A DNA stretch of 63,811 nt from Bradyrhizobium manausense. Lineage in GTDB: Bacteria; Pseudomonadota; Alphaproteobacteria; Rhizobiales; Xanthobacteraceae. Shown piece after piece: positions 7,882 through 16,884 of the stretch; the first letter of the stretch is position 1; the number at the start of each line of letters is the position of its first letter. Location of the stretch: positions 124,857 to 188,667 of the forward strand of contig NZ_LJYG01000116.1 of assembly GCF_001440035.1 (NCBI RefSeq). The letters run 5' to 3'. The position numbers were made by a program, and so were the translations under genes. The notes under the pieces were generated by a model that was given only the letters and a program-made list of their open reading frames with translations, was not told the DNA's origin and made no database searches.

Positions 7882-8790
7882 ATGCCTCCGATTGACACCG
7901 CTTTGATCGTTCTTGCAGGGATCGCCCTGTTTGCGGCCTTCGTGAACGGTGCGCTTGGCTATGGATTTTCGTCCCTAACCGTGCCGGTCGCGCTCGTTTT
8001 CTATGCCAACCGCGTGCTCAATCCGGCTTTGGTCCTGATCGAAGTCTTCGTGAACGTGTACGTTCTCTTTATCAATCGAGCCGGCGTTCCAGCTGTCTGG
8101 AAGCGCGTGTTTCCCATCCTCATCGGCATGCTGCCTGGCATCGCGGTCGGAGCCTATGCGCTTTCCCTGGTTCAGCCCGTCTGGATCAAACTCGCCACCT
8201 ACTCGCTTATCCTGCCTCTTATTCTATTGCAGGCAGCCGGCTGGCGGAGGCCCATTCAACTACGCTGGCTGGTTGGCCTGCCCTTTGGAGCGACCCTGGG
8301 AATCCTGTACTCGTTGACAACCATTTCAGGCCCCCCTTTGGCGATGTTGTTCAACAATCAGGGTCTGGTCAAAGACGAGTTTCGAGCCGGCCTGGCGCTG
8401 GTTCGGGTAACCGAGTCCTGCCTGACTGCGCTCGCTTACTACTATCTCGGCCTCTTCATCGCAGAAAGCACCGCCATTTTGCCGGTGCTAGCTGTTTGTG
8501 CCACCGTTGGTATTCCGCTTGGCGCCTTTTTCATCCACCGGATGGATCCCGAGACATTTCGCCGGATATGCATGAGCTTTGATGCCTGGGTCGTGGGATT
8601 CGGTCTCTCGCGCGTGTTGATCGAGCTCAACCTGGCGGCAAGCCCATGGGCATATAGCGTGATGGCGGGTACGATCCTGATAGACGTCTATTTGTTGTAC
8701 GTCTTTTTCAGCTCCCCCAAAGCGGCCTCGCGCGGCTCAAGAATTCCTGCGGGTTTGGCAGCCCGTTCTTCATCCGCGCTGAGGCACTGA
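7882..8790 (+). CDS. TauE/SafE family sulfite/organosulfonate exporter-like permease
   Basis: 302 residues, mostly hydrophobic with about eight membrane segments. The N-terminal FVNGALGYGFSSLTVPVAL and the mid-protein SGPPLAMLFNNQGLVKDEFRA are typical of the TauE/SafE (DUF81) family of anion permeases. Members export sulfite, sulfoacetate or other anions, or are uncharacterised. The ATG at 7882 fits the family start. The gene and its upstream region use more A/T-ending codons than the neighbours, which suggests an origin different from the surrounding core genes. It is not adjacent to the cys cluster. Confidence 0.85.
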   Translation: MPPIDTALIVLAGIALFAAFVNGALGYGFSSLTVPVALVFYANRVLNPALVLIEVFVNVYVLFINRAGVPAVWKRVFPILIGMLPGIAVGAYALSLVQPVWIKLATYSLILPLILLQAAGWRRPIQLRWLVGLPFGATLGILYSLTTISGPPLAMLFNNQGLVKDEFRAGLALVRVTESCLTALAYYYLGLFIAESTAILPVLAVCATVGIPLGAFFIHRMDPETFRRICMSFDAWVVGFGLSRVLIELNLAASPWAYSVMAGTILIDVYLLYVFFSSPKAASRGSRIPAGLAARSSSALRH

Positions 8791-8853
8791 AGCCCTGTCG
8801 CTGGATACGACTGGCCCGCGCGGACCAGTTTGCATCGATGTCCAATTTCAGTC

Positions 8854-8944
8854 GTAGGGTGGGCAAAGCGAAAGCGTGCCCACCACCTTTTTCAATCGGA
8901 GACAGATGGTGGGCACGGCGCAAGGGGCGCCTCTGCCCACCCCA
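8854..8944. repeat. Dispersed inverted repeat (GTAGGGTGGGCAAAGCG family)
   Basis: The left part GTAGGGTGGGCAAAGCG and GTGCCCACCACC pair with GGTGGGCACGGCGCAA and CTCTGCCCACCC at the right. It lies between the convergent ends of the TauE/SafE gene and the hydroxybutyrate dehydrogenase gene and would form a strong hairpin in both transcripts. Confidence 0.75.
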
Positions 8945-8959
8945 GGGGCATCCCGGCCG

Positions 8960-9748
8960 TTATTCCGCCGTCCAGCCGCCGTCGATCGACAGATTCGTGC
9001 CGGTAATCTGCGCGGCATCGTCGCTGCACAGGAACAGCGCGAGCGCTGCGACCTGCTCCGACGTCACGAACTCCTTGGTCGGCTGCGCGTCGAGCAGCAC
9101 GTCGTTGATGACCTGCTCGCGCGTGAGGTTGCGCGCCTTCATCGTATCCGGGATCTGCTTTTCCACCAGCGGCGTCCAGACATAGCCGGGGCTGATGCAG
9201 TTGCAGGTGATCTTGTGGGTTGCGACCTCCAGCGCCACGGTCTTGGTCAGGCCGGCGATGCCATGCTTGGCCGAGACGTAAGCCGACTTGAAGGGCGAGG
9301 CGACCAGCGAGTGCGCCGAGGCGGTATTGATGATGCGGCCCCAGCCCTTCTTCTTCATGCCGGGAACGGCGGCGCGGATGGCATGGAAGGCCGAGGACAG
9401 GTTGATCGCGATGATCTGGTCCCATTTCTCCGGCGGGAATTCCTCGATCGGCGAGACGAACTGGATGCCGGCATTGTTGACGAGAATGTCGACCGAGCCG
9501 AACGACTTTTCGCCGAGCGCGATCATCCCGGCGATCTCGGCCGGCTTGCTCATGTCCGCCGGCGAATAGACCGCCTTCACGCCGAAATCGGATTCGATCT
9601 TGGCGCGCTCCTTCTCGATGTCCTCGGGCGAGCCGAAACCGTTGATGACGACATTGGCGCCGGCAGCCGCGAACGCGCGCGCATAAGCAAGGCCAATGCC
9701 GCTGGTCGAACCTGTTACGACGGCGTTCTTGCCTGAGAGAGTACCCAT
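8960..9748 (-). CDS. bdhA: D-3-hydroxybutyrate dehydrogenase
   Basis: A 262-residue SDR enzyme that oxidises 3-hydroxybutyrate to acetoacetate with NAD, in the polyhydroxybutyrate/ketone-body pathway. Diagnostic stretches are TGSTSGIGLAYARAFA, NNAGIQFVSPIEEFP, INTASAHSLVASPFKSAYVSAKHG (Ser, Tyr, Lys active site) and NCISPGYVWTPLVEKQIPD, which identify the BdhA group. ATG 9748 is preferred because AAGGAG lies 8-9 bases upstream; the in-frame GTG at 9757 is too close to that site. The upstream patatin gene ends one base before this ATG, so the two are translationally linked. Confidence 0.92.
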   Translation of the reverse strand: MGTLSGKNAVVTGSTSGIGLAYARAFAAAGANVVINGFGSPEDIEKERAKIESDFGVKAVYSPADMSKPAEIAGMIALGEKSFGSVDILVNNAGIQFVSPIEEFPPEKWDQIIAINLSSAFHAIRAAVPGMKKKGWGRIINTASAHSLVASPFKSAYVSAKHGIAGLTKTVALEVATHKITCNCISPGYVWTPLVEKQIPDTMKARNLTREQVINDVLLDAQPTKEFVTSEQVAALALFLCSDDAAQITGTNLSIDGGWTAE

Positions 9749-9749
9749 A

Positions 9750-10925
9750 TTATTCACTCCTTTTTGCCGGGGGCGCGGTGACGTCCCCCGTGAGATCGTA
9801 AGTCACCATGGTCTCGCCGGACTGCGGCTTCTCCAGCCAGTCCTTGTGGCGCATCGACAGATGCACGTCGCGCACGCCGCTTTCCCAGTGCTCGACCATG
9901 GCGACATGCGAGAAGTCGTAGTCCTTGGACGAGGATTCGTAGTTCTTGCTGCGATAGATCAGGTGCACCACCGTGACAGTGCTCTCACGGGAGACCTTCG
10001 CGAGGAACTCGACGGACGGGTCGTTCTTGAGATAATCGGGCAATTTGGCAATCAGCTCGCGCGCCGCCCTGCGGGCGTTGTGCAACTGCTTGTTCTTGTC
10101 GGTGTTCATTCGCGTGCGGCTGGAGAAGCGGATGTCCTTCTCGCGCTCGGTCGCCTCGAGCAGCGAATTCGGCAGATCGCCGCGGGCGCTGAACAGATCG
10201 ACCTGGAAGATCAGCATGTCGCGATCAACCTCGGCATCGAGCACGAAGTCGAGCGGCGTGTTGGAGGCGATGCCGCCGTCCCAATAATGCTCGCCGTCGA
10301 TCACGACCGACGGAAATCCCGGCGGCAGCGCGCCCGAGGCCATGATGTGCTCGGGGCCGATGAGCTTGCCGAGCTTCTTGAACTCGTAATTGTCGAAATA
10401 TTTGAAGTTGCCGGAGGTGACGCCGACGGCGCCGACCGACAGCCGCGTCTTCAGATCGTTGATGCGATCGAAGTCGACGAGACGCTCCAGCGTCTTCCTC
10501 AGCGGCGCGGTGTCGTAATAGCTCTCGGCCTGGGGACTGCCCGGCGGCCAGAGCGGCGCGGGCGGGACGCGCGGCGTGAAGAAGCCGGGCACGCCGAAGG
10601 TCGCGATCAGCGCGGCACTGGTGGAATTAAACAGCTCGCGGCTGTGGTCGCTCTTGCCGATCGGTTTCCACGGCACCGGCGCGGAGACCATCTCCCAGAA
10701 TTCCTTGAGCCGCTTGACGCGGGTGTGGCCCTCGTTGCCGGCGATGATGGCGGCATTGACCGCGCCAATCGAGATGCCGGCGACCCATTCGGGCTCGAAG
10801 TCGAAATGGCACAGCGCCTGATAGGCGCCGGCTTGATAGGAGCCGAGCGCGCCGCCGCCCTGGAGGACCAGGACGCGCTGCGCCTTCGCGGGGACTGTTG
10901 CGACTTCCGGGCTATGATCGGTCAT
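9750..10925 (-). CDS. Patatin-like phospholipase with DUF3734
   Basis: 391 residues. The patatin catalytic parts are all present: oxyanion-hole GGGALGSYQ (about 24-32), nucleophile elbow GISIG (about 50-54), and DGG in WDGGIASNTP for the Ser-Asp dyad. The C-terminal part (FDRINDLKTR onward, then HNARRAARELIAKLP) fits the DUF3734 extension seen in rhizobial patatins. Family members hydrolyse acyl esters of phospholipids; some related proteins act on short-chain polyester. It overlaps functionally with bdhA, whose ribosome-binding site lies in this gene's last codons, which suggests a shared role in lipid or hydroxybutyrate turnover. A paralogue is at 41459-42571. Confidence 0.9.
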   Translation of the reverse strand: MTDHSPEVATVPAKAQRVLVLQGGGALGSYQAGAYQALCHFDFEPEWVAGISIGAVNAAIIAGNEGHTRVKRLKEFWEMVSAPVPWKPIGKSDHSRELFNSTSAALIATFGVPGFFTPRVPPAPLWPPGSPQAESYYDTAPLRKTLERLVDFDRINDLKTRLSVGAVGVTSGNFKYFDNYEFKKLGKLIGPEHIMASGALPPGFPSVVIDGEHYWDGGIASNTPLDFVLDAEVDRDMLIFQVDLFSARGDLPNSLLEATEREKDIRFSSRTRMNTDKNKQLHNARRAARELIAKLPDYLKNDPSVEFLAKVSRESTVTVVHLIYRSKNYESSSKDYDFSHVAMVEHWESGVRDVHLSMRHKDWLEKPQSGETMVTYDLTGDVTAPPAKRSE

Positions 10926-11012
10926 AGGGGGATATTAGCAAATAATCGCAAAACGCGAGCCACCGTGGCGACAGTCTAGCGCGACGTCAATGCACCCGGG
11001 ATCAAGTCTGGC

Positions 11013-11516
11013 TTATCGGGGATCGGTCGACGCCAGGATCATGGTCCAGAACACCTTGTACTTGGTGCCCGGAGCATAGCTCGCCGCGATGCCTAATTTT
11101 GTGACACCGCTCTTGAGCATGTTGGCGCGATGCGGAGGCGAGTCGCGCCAGCCTGAAAACGCTTCCGCCAACGTATGATAGCCGGCCGAGATGTTCTCGA
11201 CCGCAACGGTGGCCGGATAGCCCCCGGCGTTGAGCCGCTTACCCAGGGGCGCGCGGACGTCATGGTCCATCTTGTTGGCCGCAGCCATGGCGGCCGACTG
11301 GGATTCGGCGAGCCGCATCAATTCGGGGTCGATCTCGACGCTGCCGAGGCCGTTGTTCTGGCGATATTGCGAGATCATGATCGCCGCGGCCGGCGCGTCG
11401 AGCTTGGCGCCCGGGACCGACATGTCGGTATACATCGACGGCTGCTGGATCGGCGCCTCATTGCCGGCGCAGCCGGCGAGAAGCAAAATGAGAAGGATCG
11501 CGGCCGCAGCGCGCAT
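11013..11516 (-). CDS. CAP-domain (SCP/PR-1) lipoprotein
   Basis: From ATG 11516 the product is 167 residues and begins with a lipoprotein signal MRAAAAILLILLLAGC, where the lipobox cysteine is residue 16. The mature part is a CAP domain: ENISAGYHTLAEAFSGWRDS, PPHRANMLK and KYKVFWTMIL. CAP proteins in bacteria are envelope proteins of uncertain role, some binding lipids or acting as proteases. Upstream in-frame starts (11552, 11600) would put extra residues before the signal sequence and are not preferred. It is expected at the inner face of the outer membrane or in the periplasm. Confidence 0.85.
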   Translation of the reverse strand: MRAAAAILLILLLAGCAGNEAPIQQPSMYTDMSVPGAKLDAPAAAIMISQYRQNNGLGSVEIDPELMRLAESQSAAMAAANKMDHDVRAPLGKRLNAGGYPATVAVENISAGYHTLAEAFSGWRDSPPHRANMLKSGVTKLGIAASYAPGTKYKVFWTMILASTDPR

Positions 11517-11595
11517 GTTCAGGGGCCCCCAAATGAAGGGGCGTTGTTGCATACCAACAATGGCTGAAAGGTGAATTTTGAGGAAAATCGCAGTC

Positions 11596-11697
11596 GTCAT
11601 TCCGGGGCGATGCGAAGCATCGAACTATGGTGCGCAAATTGCGCACCTGAGAATCTCGAGATTCCGGGTTCAGTGCTGCGCACTGCCCCGGAATGAC
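11596..11697. repeat. Dispersed inverted repeat (GTCATTCCGGGGCG family)
   Basis: The outer arms GTCATTCCGGGGC and GCCCCGGAATGAC are perfect inverses, with the internal palindromic stretch GTGCGCAAATTGCGCAC. It lies 8 bases from the 3' end of cysA, where it could act as a transcript end. Same family as 1563-1666. Confidence 0.85.
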
Positions 11698-11704
11698 GGG
11701 CGCC

Positions 11705-12728
<1,024 letters not shown>

Positions 12729-12739
<11 letters not shown>

Positions 12740-13640
12740 GGACGTCGCGTCCTTCGTCGAGGTGACGTTCGAGGATGATCTTTGCGACCAGCGTGACCAG
12801 CGCCAGCATCGCCAGCAGCGAGGCGATCGCAAACGCAGCGACGAACTGGTACTCGTTGTAGAGGATCTCGACCAGCAGCGGCATGGTGTTGGTCTCGCCG
12901 CGAATATGGCCGGAGACGACAGAGACGGCGCCGAACTCGCCCATCGCGCGGGCATTGCAGAGCAGAACGCCGTAGAGCACGCCCCATTTGATGTTGGGCA
13001 GCGTGACGCGGAAGAAGGTCTGCAGGCCCGAGGCACCCAGCGAGATCGCGGCTTCCTCTTCCTGCGTGCCCTGCTCCTGCATCAAGGGGATCAGCGCGCG
13101 CGCCACGAAGGGAAAGGTCACGAAGGTGGTGGCGAGCGCGATGCCGGGCACCGCGAACAGGATCTGGATGTCGTGATCCCTGAGCCAGCCGCCGAAATAG
13201 CCCTGCGCGCCGAACAGCAGCACGAAGACGAGGCCGGAAATGACGGGGCTCACCGAGAACGGCAGGTCGATCAACGTGATCAGGACCGTCTTGCCGGGAA
13301 ATTCGAACTTTGCCACCGCCCAGGCGGCGACCAGGCCGAAGACGAGATTGAGGCTGACCGAGATTGCGGCGACCGCCAGCGTCAGCTTGATCGCCGCCAG
13401 CGCCTCCGGCTCGGCAAGCGCCGCGAGATAGGCGAGAATTCCTTTCGCGAAGGCCTGCGCGAACACCACGACCAGCGGCAGCACGACGAAGACGGACAGG
13501 AACGCGATCGCCAGCGTAATGATGACGAGGCGCACCGCCTTGGGCTCGGTGCGGAGATCGTTGCGCGCTGCGGCCGCATGGGCGCGCGACTTCGCGTCGG
13601 GCGAGGACAGCGAAACATTATCGGCGATCTGCATCGTCAT
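12729..13640 (-). CDS. cysW: Sulfate ABC transporter permease CysW
   Basis: 303 residues with six expected membrane segments after a hydrophilic N-terminus of about 37 residues. The permease EAA-type loop appears as EEEAAISLGASGLQTFFRVTLPNIKWG, and the C-terminal ARAMGEFGAVSVVSGHIRGETNTMPL is characteristic of CysW. It forms the transmembrane pore with CysT. ATG 13640 is used; ATG 13634 is an alternative two codons on. It follows cysT by 11 bases and overlaps cysA. Confidence 0.96.
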
Positions 13641-13651
13641 CGCATTTCGCC

Positions 13652-14503
13652 CTAGTGCACCGGAATCCGGTCCTGCGCCCAGCGCTGCAACCGGTTCACC
13701 GCGAAGATGATGACGAAGGAGACGACGAGCATGACCACCGCGATGGCGGTCGCATCGGCGTAGCGGAATTCGGAGAGACGGATCACGATCAAGAGCGGCG
13801 CGATCTCGGAGACATTGGGCAGATTGCCGGCGATGAAGATCACCGAGCCGTATTCGCCGACCGCGCGCGCAAAGGCGAGCGCGAGGCCTGTGAGCAGCGC
13901 CGGCGCGAGCGAGGGCAGGATCACGCGGATGATGGTCTGCCAGCGGCTGGCGCCAAGGCTGCCCGCGGCTTCCTCGATCTCGGGATCGAGATCCTGCAGC
14001 ACCGGCTGGACCGTGCGCACCACGAAGGGAATGCCGATGAAGATCATGGCGACGAAGATGCCGAGCGGCGTGAACGCCACCTTGATGCCGAGCGCGGCAA
14101 GCGGCGCGCCGAGCCAGCCCTTCTCGGCAAACAGCGAGCTCAGCGCAACGCCGGCCACGGCCGTCGGCAGTGCAAACGGCACGTCAACGATGGCATCGAA
14201 GAGTCGCCGGCCCGGAAACCGATAACGCACCAGCGCCCAGACGATGATGCTGCCCATGACGAGATTGACGCAGGCCGCCGCAAACGCAAGCCCGAAGGAG
14301 ACGCGCAGTGCGTTCAACGTGCGGCGGCTGGAGAGGATGGCCCAGAACTGATCGAAACTGAGCTCGGTGGACCTCAGAAACAGCCCGGCGAGCGGAATCA
14401 GGATGATGACGGACAGCCAGGAAAGCGTCAGTCCCATCGTGAGACCGAAACCCGGCAAAGTCCGGCGTCGTAAAGCGATTGCGCTCACAAGGCCCCCTGT
14501 CAA
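13652..14503 (-). CDS. cysT: Sulfate ABC transporter permease CysT (CysU)
   Basis: 283 residues, six membrane segments, with the ABC permease loop EIEEAAGSLGASRWQTIIRVILPS and the family segment ARAVGEYGSVIFIAGNLPNVSEIAPLLI. It pairs with CysW. The codon at 14503 is TTG, with GGAGGGGG immediately upstream; a GTG at 14488 (starting MSAIALRRR) is an equally plausible start. The gene lies 21 bases after sbp and 11 before cysW, in one operon. Confidence 0.95.
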   Translation of the reverse strand: MTGGLVSAIALRRRTLPGFGLTMGLTLSWLSVIILIPLAGLFLRSTELSFDQFWAILSSRRTLNALRVSFGLAFAAACVNLVMGSIIVWALVRYRFPGRRLFDAIVDVPFALPTAVAGVALSSLFAEKGWLGAPLAALGIKVAFTPLGIFVAMIFIGIPFVVRTVQPVLQDLDPEIEEAAGSLGASRWQTIIRVILPSLAPALLTGLALAFARAVGEYGSVIFIAGNLPNVSEIAPLLIVIRLSEFRYADATAIAVVMLVVSFVIIFAVNRLQRWAQDRIPVH

Positions 14504-14524
14504 ACCCCCTCCGACGGCGCCCGA

Positions 14525-15526
14525 TCAGTTCTTGTAGATCTGATCGAAGACGCCGCCATCGGCAAAATGGTCTTTCTGCGCCTTGGTCCAACCACCAAAA
14601 ACGTCGTCGATGGTGAATAGTTCGACCTTGGCGAAGGAATTTTCGTATTTCTTGGCAATTTCGGCGTCGCGCGGCCGGTAGAAGTTGCGCGCGGCGATCT
14701 CCTGACCTTCCTTTGTATACCAGAACTGGAGGTAGGCCTCGGCAACGCTGCGGGTGCCCTTCTTGTCGACGACCTTGTCGACCACCGCGACCGGCGGCTC
14801 CGCCAGGATGGATTGGCGCGGCGCGACGATCTCGAACTTCTCCGGGCCAAATTCCTTCAAGGCGAGGTAGGCTTCGTTCTCCCATGCGAGCAGCACGTCG
14901 CCGACACCACGCTCGACGAAAGTCACGGTCGAACCACGTGCGCCGGTGTCGAGCACCGGCACCTGCTGGTAGAGTTTGGCGATGAAATCCTTGGCCTTGT
15001 CGGCCGAGCCGAACTTCTTCTCGGCATAGCCCCACGCCGCGAGATAATTCCATCGCGCCCCGCCCGACGTCTTCGGGTTCGGCGTGATCACGGCGACGCC
15101 CGGCTTGATCAGGTCGTCCCAGTCCTTGATGGCTTTCGGATTGCCCTTGCGCACCAGGAACACGATCGTCGAGGTGTAGGGTGATGAATTCTGCGGCAGG
15201 CGCTTCTGCCAGTCTGCGGCGGTCAATCCCTTGGCCGCAATCGCGTCGATGTCGTAGGCGAGCGCGAGCGTCACCACGTCTGCCGGCAGGCCATCGATGA
15301 CGCTCCGCGAGGACGCGCCCGAGCCATTATGCGACTGCTTGATCTCGACGCTCTTGCCGGTCTCCTTCTGATAGGCCGTCGCGAACGCCTTGTTGAAGTC
15401 GACATAAAGCTCGCGCGTCGGATCGTACGACACGTTCAGCAGATTGATGTCGGCGGCGAGAGCCGAGCTTGCCAAGAATCCCGTAACGAGCAGTCCTGCT
15501 GCGAGCGGAACGATACGGCGCATCAT
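14525..15526 (-). CDS. sbp: Periplasmic sulfate-binding protein
   Basis: 333 residues from ATG 15526, with a signal peptide ending near ASSALA|ADINLLN. The motifs NVSYDPTRELYVDFNKAF, QSHNGSGASSRSVIDGLPAD, NPKTSGGARWNYLAAWGYA and DTGARGSTVTFVERGVGDV make it a close relative of E. coli Sbp, which delivers sulfate to CysTWA. The start at 15526 (ATG ATG CGC) has GGAG seven bases upstream; ATG or GTG codons further upstream overlap that site. A 120-base gap from cysH upstream leaves room for a separate promoter. Confidence 0.96.
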   Translation of the reverse strand: MMRRIVPLAAGLLVTGFLASSALAADINLLNVSYDPTRELYVDFNKAFATAYQKETGKSVEIKQSHNGSGASSRSVIDGLPADVVTLALAYDIDAIAAKGLTAADWQKRLPQNSSPYTSTIVFLVRKGNPKAIKDWDDLIKPGVAVITPNPKTSGGARWNYLAAWGYAEKKFGSADKAKDFIAKLYQQVPVLDTGARGSTVTFVERGVGDVLLAWENEAYLALKEFGPEKFEIVAPRQSILAEPPVAVVDKVVDKKGTRSVAEAYLQFWYTKEGQEIAARNFYRPRDAEIAKKYENSFAKVELFTIDDVFGGWTKAQKDHFADGGVFDQIYKN

Positions 15527-15646
15527 GTCCATCTCCATTCACATCGACGACAGCGGCGGCGTCGATGGCAGGCATAACTCGGGGCGAAACGCGCTTAAGT
15601 CAACGGAACCGGATTTTCTTGTTTGTAGAAAGGCAGCGTGCCTGTG

Positions 15647-16372
15647 CTACGAAGTCTTCATCGTATGGATGCCGCATTCTGTCTTGGCGCGGCCACGCCA
15701 GCGACCGGCGCGCTCGTCCTCGCCTTCGGCCGTTCTGCTCGTGCAAGGCATACACCCAACCGAGCGAAAACCCGACGCCGCAAGCGGGTGACGCGGCAAT
15801 TTGGCGCGGACGAAGATCGCTTCCAGTTCCTCGCGCGAGACATTGGCGAACGGGTTGAACTTCAACCGCGCACCATCGTCCTCGACGACAGGAATATCGG
15901 CGCGCGCATTGCCCTGAAATCGCTTGCGGCCGTTGAGCCAGGCCGAGAACGGCTTGAGCGCACGCGCGAGCGGCTCGACTTTGCGGATACGACAGCAGGC
16001 ATCGGGATCGGAGAACCAGAGATCGCGGTCCGGATCTTCGCGCGTCAGCGTCTCCTCGGCAGGCCTGATCGAGCGGACGTCTTTCAGGCCAAGCGTTTCG
16101 ATCAGCGTGTCGCGATAGGCCAGCGTCTCCTCGAACAGCCAGCCGGTGTCGAGAAAGATCACGGGGATCGCCGGATCGACGTCCGCCATCACCTTCAGCA
16201 GCGTCGCCGATTCCGTGCCAAAGGACGACACCAGTGCGAGCTTGTCGCGCCCGACCGCCTTCAGCGCAGCCGCGATGACCTCCGCGGGCGAGGCATCGCG
16301 CAACGCACGATCGAGCTCCTCCGCCGAAGGCAGCGCGGACACGGACGAGACCTGAGGCGCGATGGCGTTCAC
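15647..16372 (-). CDS. cysH: Assimilatory adenylyl-sulfate (APS) reductase CysH
   Basis: 241 residues. The active-site region has VSSFGTESATLL (PP-loop), SDPDACCRIRKVEPL and SVGCMPCTSRT, and it ends ECGIH with the catalytic cysteine. The CC and CxxC pairs ligate the [4Fe-4S] cluster of APS-using reductases and are absent from enterobacterial PAPS reductases. It reduces APS to sulfite and AMP with thioredoxin. It overlaps the DUF934 gene by 4 bases, so the two are translationally coupled. Confidence 0.95.
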   Translation of the reverse strand: MNAIAPQVSSVSALPSAEELDRALRDASPAEVIAAALKAVGRDKLALVSSFGTESATLLKVMADVDPAIPVIFLDTGWLFEETLAYRDTLIETLGLKDVRSIRPAEETLTREDPDRDLWFSDPDACCRIRKVEPLARALKPFSAWLNGRKRFQGNARADIPVVEDDGARLKFNPFANVSREELEAIFVRAKLPRHPLAASGFRSVGCMPCTSRTAEGEDERAGRWRGRAKTECGIHTMKTS

Positions 16373-16884
16373 GTGCCGACGCCCTCGGAGTGACGCAGCT
16401 GCATGCGCCGGTGCAAGGCCGTGATACGGCCATCGCCGGTCGGCTGGTAGAACACCGAGTAGCGCTTTGCGGTCTGCATGAAGGCTTCGGCGTCGGCCTG
16501 CTTTTTGACCTCGAAGGAATCGAAGCCGGCGCGCAGCATGAACACGAACTGGTCGCGCAGGATCTGGCCCGTCGCGCGCAGCTCGCCGCGATAATTGTAG
16601 CGCTCGCGCAGCAGCCGGGCCTGGCTGTAGGCGCGGCCGTCACGGAAGGTCGGGAACACCAGCGCAACGGCGGCGACCTTGCCGAGATACGGCACGAGTT
16701 CGTCAATATCGCGGTTGTTCGGCCAGATCACACCGACCTTGCCGGTGCGCTTGAGCAAGGCATCCGCCTCGGCAATGAAGCGCTCGGCCGGCACCAGGAT
16801 GTCGCCGCCCTCGGGCAGCGGCGTGTCGACGGCCAGCTTGACGAAGCTGTCGTCGACGATTTTTCCGCCATTAACGAGTGGCAT
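16369..16884 (-). CDS. DUF934 family protein linked to sulfite reductase
   Basis: 171 residues matching the DUF934 family: VPAERFIAEADALL, GVIWPNNRDIDELVPYLGKVA, LVFPTFRDGRAYSQARLLRERY and GELRATGQILRDQFVFMLRAGFDSFEV. The family occurs almost only between cysI and cysH in proteobacteria and is presumed to be an accessory protein of sulfite reduction, possibly an electron-transfer or assembly partner. It overlaps cysI by 14 bases and cysH by 4. The biochemical role is unproven. Confidence 0.9.
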   Translation of the reverse strand: MPLVNGGKIVDDSFVKLAVDTPLPEGGDILVPAERFIAEADALLKRTGKVGVIWPNNRDIDELVPYLGKVAAVALVFPTFRDGRAYSQARLLRERYNYRGELRATGQILRDQFVFMLRAGFDSFEVKKQADAEAFMQTAKRYSVFYQPTGDGRITALHRRMQLRHSEGVGT

